NCBI GenBank assembly: GCA_020736575.1
Contig: JAGPYM010000030.1
Coordinates: 372,001-436,000, forward strand
DNA: 64,000 nt
DNA from: Thelonectria olida
Taxonomy: Eukaryota; Ascomycota; Sordariomycetes; Hypocreales; Nectriaceae
Direction: 5' to 3'
The position numbers were made by a program, and so were the translations under genes. Positions within the stretch are counted from its first letter, which is position 1. Each line of letters opens with the position of its first letter. The notes beneath the pieces were generated by a model. The model worked only from the letters and a program-made list of their open reading frames with translations, searched no databases and was not told the DNA's origin. This document shows, one piece after another, positions 58,759 through 64,000 of this stretch.

Positions 58759-61700
58759 CTAGTTGACCAGCAACCTCTTGGTAGCTTTGACGGCTCTCAT
58801 GGCCGGAAGTGTGTACTTTCGGCCGGGCCGCCTTCCAATCTCGATGCACAGCATGCGAATGAAGTCACTGTTTGTCCAGTAACTCGAGTGTGCACTCAGC
58901 ATGTTGAGATACTGAATCTCCAAAGGGCCGCCACCGGAGCGCAAATACCAGTCGATTTGTCCATTGTCATTAAGCAGAAACGCCTTCCTTTCGGCAATCT
59001 CTTCACGCGTGAAATCGTGAACATCAAGCTCCATCTGCGATGGGAGTCTCAGCGTCGTGGGTCTTTCTGGTTCCGTGGCGAGCAGGTGGGGAGCTGGAGC
59101 CATGCCTGGGACGACGATACGCACTGCGTCGCCGACTGACTTCCAGAGGGAACCGGCGAGGCCAGGAATGTACGCCGTCTTCAGGCTGCCAGCGTAATTG
59201 GGGTCGATGGCTCCGTTGAGGAGGTACGCAATAGGGTCTTCTTTGGCGAGGACGTTGTAGATGTTTTCGACAGCCAAGCATCCAAAGGTGCCGGCTTCTC
59301 CAACAACGCCCTCTGCGACAGTGTCGCTAGAGTCGGCGCCTGGCTTCATTTTACCATGCCGGGGCATCAAGGCACCTCTCTCGAGGAGAAGGAAGAAGCC
59401 TGCCGGGCTACCCGCTAGGAACAAGTTGGTTGTGTCAAACTCGAAGAAGCCAGTCTCAACCTCGGTCCGGGACAGATCGATTTTCGGCACAATGGTGGGT
59501 TGGCGCGAGAGAATCTCTAGGGCCATGGCACTCCCCAGCGAGTGTCCGATCAGATGGACTCGGCCATTCTCAGCAAAGCCGACATTGTTTCGACACCATA
59601 GACGATAGACCCTGTTCGCTTCTGACACCAAGGCCTTGATCATTTTGCTCTTGTGGTGCGACATGTAGAAGGGGATGTCGAACATGATATCTGAGATCAT
59701 GCTGCGGACTGCTGGAATGGTGTCGGGCTCGATATCCTTGAGTCCAAAAGTCTCTGGATTGTAATTGTTCTTGTCTTCTTCCCCCATGGGACCTCCATCT
59801 TCAAATGACAGTCCCATCCTCCAATTTAGAGGCAGAATCATCATGCCGTTCTGATCCTCGCGGAGGACCTCTTGGACAATCGAGGATTTCATCTCAATAT
59901 TTACCGATCGCCGGAATAAATTGATTGCATGTGTGAAATGAAAACTCTCCACTCGTTCGGCAAATTTCTGACCGATACCGTGAGCCACGAGAACGAGGTC
60001 GGTAACCTGGCCTCGGTCCTTTTCAGCTTTGCAAGCTGAACACACGTCTTGTCCGGTGCTCTCGTGAGATTGGTCTGCTGCAGAAACGCCTGGCTTGTTG
60101 GGCGTGTTTTTCTTGTGGTGTTTGCGTTCCCAGATGTTTCGATCGAACCCTCTCACGACGGGCACTCCAAGAGCCATGCCTTTCATAATCTTCCAAACGG
60201 GACGTCTTCCGTAGTATGCCGACGGTCTGAGACTGGGCTTTAACATATAAGCCTCGGACGAGTTCTTATAGATGATGTGGTAGTTCAAAAAGGGCCGGGC
60301 CGTTGTCTCGTTTGTGACTTTCTTGTCTGGCGCAAAGTCGATGCATCCCTCAGAGGCAGCTTCTCCTCGGAAGCATCTCGCTGCACAGAACGGATCTGTT
60401 GAGATTGTGTTTCCAGTCACCCCGTCTTCATTCCCAGGAGGAAGATCAGTATCTTTAGGCCACAGTCGATGAGACACCTTTTCTTCGCCAAGGGGGCCAA
60501 CGTCAATGGCGCATCGTATCTCGTCACTCCATGTCTCGGTCCACGGTCTCAGCTCCTGGTAGCCAGCCTCGAGCTGATTCGCGACAGTAGCAGGAATTGG
60601 AAGCATCGTGTCTCTGCGTCATGTCAGTCTGCTAATTTGGTATCGTGTTTATCAATTGAGGAATTGATTACCTGTAAAACCATGTTGCCCTCATGACAAC
60701 TGCAACATCATTCACAGGTGACCAGTAGATGGGCTTCATCTGGAGCATTGGGAGCGACACCATGTGTAGTCTCGAGACTCCAACGGCAACCTCAGCTGCG
60801 ACTGGTCTATGTTCACCCTCCTTAGGCTTGACTGTCTTCTCCGTGGTTGTTTGTCCATAGCTCGTTCCGGCAGTCGTCGCAATTTCGATCTCGCCTTGTG
60901 TGACGTTATGCAGGGGGGTATCGCGGGGCAGCGAAGCTGAAGAAGACTCGGGCTGTGCTTCGGGAGTCCCAACCCGCACAAAGGGCTTTCCGGAGATGCC
61001 GTCATCCGGGCCTGGTGGACGAGGAAAAGCTGGACTGCCGAGAGGTGTAGGTGTTCGCGGTGGGCGGGTTCCGGACAGGGATGATGAGCGAATGTGACCC
61101 TTCACGTCTATTCCACCAACTGCCGGTGGTGTTCCTTGACTTCGACTCGTTCTACGACGGAATTCGGTTGTCTTCGGAATTCGAGAGATGGGATGTGAGG
61201 GCGGTGCGGCGCTAGATGTTGCCCGAGATCGATTGAGGGATACATCTGCGGTGGAGGGTCGGCTGTCGATGGAATCACCTGCCTCCTCTCGTAGGCGACT
61301 AAGTGATAGGACAACCTGGTTCACTACTTGCTCCAGGCCTAGTGAAGGTGTCTGCGTTCTGAGAAGACTACAGAAATTATTCTCAAGCTCCTCAGTTATA
61401 TCGACGGACAACTCAGGGCAGCAGGCTGGCAGAGAAGTCGATGGGAGGGCATCATATGTGGCTATTGACAGATCTTGAGGCTTGTAGTTGCTTCGATGCT
61501 TGTCCCAGTGTTTTGCCGCGAGCTCCTGGACGATGGAAGCAAGCTTGTTGGCAACGGCGTGGGACGAGCGAGGGTCTAAGGCTTGGCCTCGTCTCACATC
61601 TTCATGGGCCTTTCTGCAGCCATCAGACATGAGGCTCAGCCAAGCTTTCTCTAGAGCATTATTATCGCCTCGGGCAAAGGGTCGCAGTTGACCCTTGCTG

Positions 61701-61888
61701 GCTCTCGACTCTGCGGTACCGGGGGCCGAGGTGGTGGATAGCGGGTCGTCGATGGGGATAACGGACGAGTAGAAGAACTGTGCCTCGACGGATGGCATGT
61801 CATCTTCCCGTTTGACGCGGGCAACGGGGGCCAAGCGGCATTTGGCCCCGTAGGTGTGCTGCTGTTTATTGTCGTCGGTGTTTGCCAT
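58759..61888 (-). CDS. DDHD-domain phospholipase (PA-PLA1-like)
   Basis: 1,023-residue intracellular lipase of the DDHD/phosphatidic-acid-preferring phospholipase A1 family. Two exons on the minus strand: 61888-60672 and 60613-58759. The intron (60671-60614) has a GTAATC donor and GCAG acceptor, and splicing gives WFYRDTMLPIPATV. Seen: an N-terminal WWE-like-looking block near MKPIYWSPVNDVAVV, a lipase blade DLVLVAHGIGQKFAERV, and the nucleophile elbow HLIGHSLGSAMAL (nt about 59530-59550). The C-terminal DDHD region includes AGSPAGFFLLLE, NIYNVLAKEDPIAYLLN, LDVHDFTREEIAERKAFLLN and a terminal Tyr/Trp-rich block. Fungal members are cytosolic or membrane-peripheral. The Ser/Arg/Pro-rich stretch between residues about 200 and 330 is probably disordered. 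Converges on RAD3, 290 bases away. Confidence 0.92.
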
Positions 61889-63149
61889 GGTGATTGATGA
61901 ACAATGTCGTCATTGAGGACAATGATCCAGTCACATCGAGCCTGGAGCAGCTGGTGCAGACGGCGTCTGGGTTCTCGACTGGTCCATAGATGCAAGACTG
62001 GTTGACATTAGCACGGCCATGCACCATGGACAGAAAAAAGAAATTGTCGACAAGGTGCTGGCGACGTACGTGGTCTCTGGTTCACCGACCTTAGTTCTTT
62101 GACCTGATGACGTGGGAGAGTGCTAGACCGCAGACGATCTCATGCTGCCTTTAAAATATGGGCCTGGTTTGTACCACGTGGGTACCTCTAAGTAGTCCAG
62201 CTGCCAGTCAAGGTACTTGTTTTGGCGTTGGCGGTGAGGGCGATACTTGGGCTCTAGCGTGAAGCTACCTTGGATACATCAAAATTCCTTGATGCATGAA
62301 TGTTCTCAAGTTCACATGCAACCCTGATTTGGTCTAAATCAGGCACCAATTGAAAGAGGAAGCGGCCTGAGCAGCCAGACGTGCTGCCCTGGAAAGCCAT
62401 TCGATTCTTCCCTACCCTGGACTTGACCGTGTCGTCTGAATCGTTCATCGTCTCGATCTGAGATGCAAATCAATTAGCGATGAATCTGCGATACGTGCAT
62501 GAGCTTGGGATCTGAATCTGTTTGTCTTCAAAATGGCGCTAATAACCATGTCATAAAATCATGGTTTTATGTCTCAATCTTGGCATGCCTACGACGTCGG
62601 GTTACCGAATGTGGCCATTAGAGATGGGGTTACGACGAGGACTCGACATCAAGGTGAAGCCACAAAAAATACCACAGAGATGTAGTTATCAATTTCTCAA
62701 GAGCAATACTTCTCTGGCTCCACGAAATCTCGTGCCTGTCCGCTCCGCTTACCCCACTGTTGACGCATCTCCAACTCCACTTCACGCCTCGGAAGAGGGG
62801 TTTCAAGGTAGACGGGCAAAGGCTTCTTCTTCTTCATAGTTAGCTTGCCGTCTCGGTATCTGAAATCTGGTGTTGTTTCCGTACTTCCGAGTATCTAGAT
62901 AGGCATCAGCCTATGGTTGATCCTAAGATCCCAAACATGCGGGGATTCTTTTCCGAGGTGGGTATGAGTCGAGTTGAAGAGCGGACCGAGGAGACCAGAT
63001 GAAGTCGACAAGCTCCTCGGAATCGGTTATGAGGACGGCAATGACACCGATGACTCAATGTCCCAAAACATGACCAAATAAGTATTCGCTGCACAGTTCC
63101 AGTCAGAAACCGCATTTAATTGCGATAGTAATCGACACTCTAGATCAAC
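61889..63149. other. Divergent region DDHD lipase / aldo-keto reductase
   Basis: 1.26 kb between opposing start codons. Short open frames only, none protein-like. Presumed promoters and leaders of the two flanking genes. Confidence 0.6.
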
Positions 63150-64000
63150 ATGGAATACACAAGGTAGACAGATGTGGGCTCCGTGTTGCGACAATGGACA
63201 ACAAACTGACCAGCTGCTTACAGACTTGGCGAGAGCGGCCTCAAGATCTCCAAGATAATCATGGGATGCATGGTCTTTGGCACTTCCAAGTGGGAGGGCT
63301 CACCCTGGACCCTTGACGAGGAAGAGGGAGTCGAGTTGCTCAAGAAAGCATATGACTCCGGGATCAATACCTGGGTATGCATCGTCGTCACCAACAGCGG
63401 CTTCCTTACCGTTCGGAGCTGACTGACGCATCAAATAGGATACGGCCGACCTGTACTCGAATGGAGCGTCCGAGATCATCGTCGGGAAGGCCTTGAAGAA
63501 ATACAACATTCCGCGGAGCAAGGTTGTTATTCTTAGCAAGGTTTACTTTCCCATTGACGAAGGCGAGGGAACCCGCGTCCCTCCCGTCAACGATGGAGCA
63601 GTTGTAAACCAGATGGGCCTTTCGAGGAAGCATATATTGGATGCAGTGGATGGATGTCTTCGACGTCTCGACACGGACTATATTGGTGAGAAGAGTGTGA
63701 TTCTTCATGTTGCATTGTGTTTTGGAAGGTAATGTACGAATACGGAAACCTTTCTTGGCCGCCAAGCGGTGGTCGAGGGATTCTGGAGAGAGACTGGTCT
63801 TTCCACCCCACCAGCTTGCCGGGGTAGTTATTCCGTGCTTCCTCAAGACCTCCCTATGCTGGACAGTATTTTGTGGCTCCGCAAGAAACGGTACCGTTTT
63901 GGCTCATCCATGGCATTCCTAAAGCAGACAGCTGCGGAGAATGACCAGGGTTTTTTATTCCAAATGGCCCAAAGAGAATTGGAGAAGGGGATCTGCGTCT
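63150..64000 (+). CDS. Aldo/keto reductase, partial; family pattern lost after exon 3
   Basis: NAD(P)H-dependent aldo/keto reductase of the yeast AAD/YPR1-like group, 3' end outside the window. Exons seen: 63150-63163 (MEYT plus two bases), 63224-63374, 63439-63685, with in-phase GT-AG introns. The protein begins MEYTRLGESGLKISKIIMGC. Motifs: DSGINTWDTADLYSNGASE, holding the catalytic Asp and Tyr, and IPRSKVVILSKVYFP, around the catalytic Lys. After LRRLDTDYIG the expected DxxxxHR block is not visible. An open frame in a different phase runs from 63733 to the end. It contains KKRYRFGSSMAFLKQTAAEN, which weakly resembles the RYIGAS...AE.N segment of the same family. Introns, divergence or decay could explain the gap. 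Only the first 137 codons are confident. Confidence 0.65.

Overview
The window is nuclear DNA of a filamentous ascomycete. Most genes are broken by short introns (about 45-110 nt) with GT(A/G)NGT donors, CTAAC-like branch sites and C/TAG acceptors. Untranslated and intergenic stretches are long and C/T-rich, and the gene set is eukaryotic housekeeping. The protein flavour and the ACCT-type microsatellites suggest a Sordariomycete, probably Hypocreales-like; that placement is inference. No transposon, rRNA, tRNA or CRISPR array was recognised.

Layout, left to right. 1-9.4 kb: 3' part of the 2-oxoglutarate dehydrogenase E1 gene (KGD1), the cytosolic Fe-S assembly WD40 protein CIA1, an MFS transporter, and a disordered protein with two glycine-rich hydrophobic segments. 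10-17.2 kb: an uncharacterised three-exon gene, a damaged or mis-assembled uncharacterised locus (12.4-13.8 kb), and a phenol-hydroxylase-type FAD monooxygenase whose last exon is frameshifted. 18.8-22 kb: a Ulp1-type SUMO protease. 22-30.7 kb: an 8.7-kb stretch without a credible protein gene, which holds a compact heat-shock-element array. 30.7-33 kb: an RGS-domain protein. 33.3-40.1 kb: mitochondrial glycerol-3-phosphate dehydrogenase (GUT2) and a seven-helix MHYT-domain membrane protein. 43.3-52.4 kb: the tRNA wybutosine enzyme PPM2/TYW4, divergent from the autophagy protein ATG18, then the dual-specificity phosphatase PPS1. 55.5-64 kb: the TFIIH/NER helicase RAD3/XPD, a DDHD phospholipase, and an aldo/keto reductase that loses its family pattern before the window ends.

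The genes do not form an operon-like or metabolic cluster. Themes recur (mitochondrial redox: KGD1, GUT2; Fe-S use: CIA1, which serves cytosolic/nuclear Fe-S proteins, and RAD3, which carries a 4Fe-4S cluster; signalling: RGS, MHYT, PPS1), but the layout is ordinary fungal synteny. I did not find a clearly new multi-gene system. The most useful leads are the heat-shock-element array in the gene-free stretch, the broken reading frames at 12.7 kb and 17.0 kb, the micro-exons and GC-AG intron of RAD3, and the uncharacterised proteins at 8.4 kb and 10-11.8 kb. Exon coordinates were worked out by hand from splice motifs and frame continuity; there is no transcript evidence.
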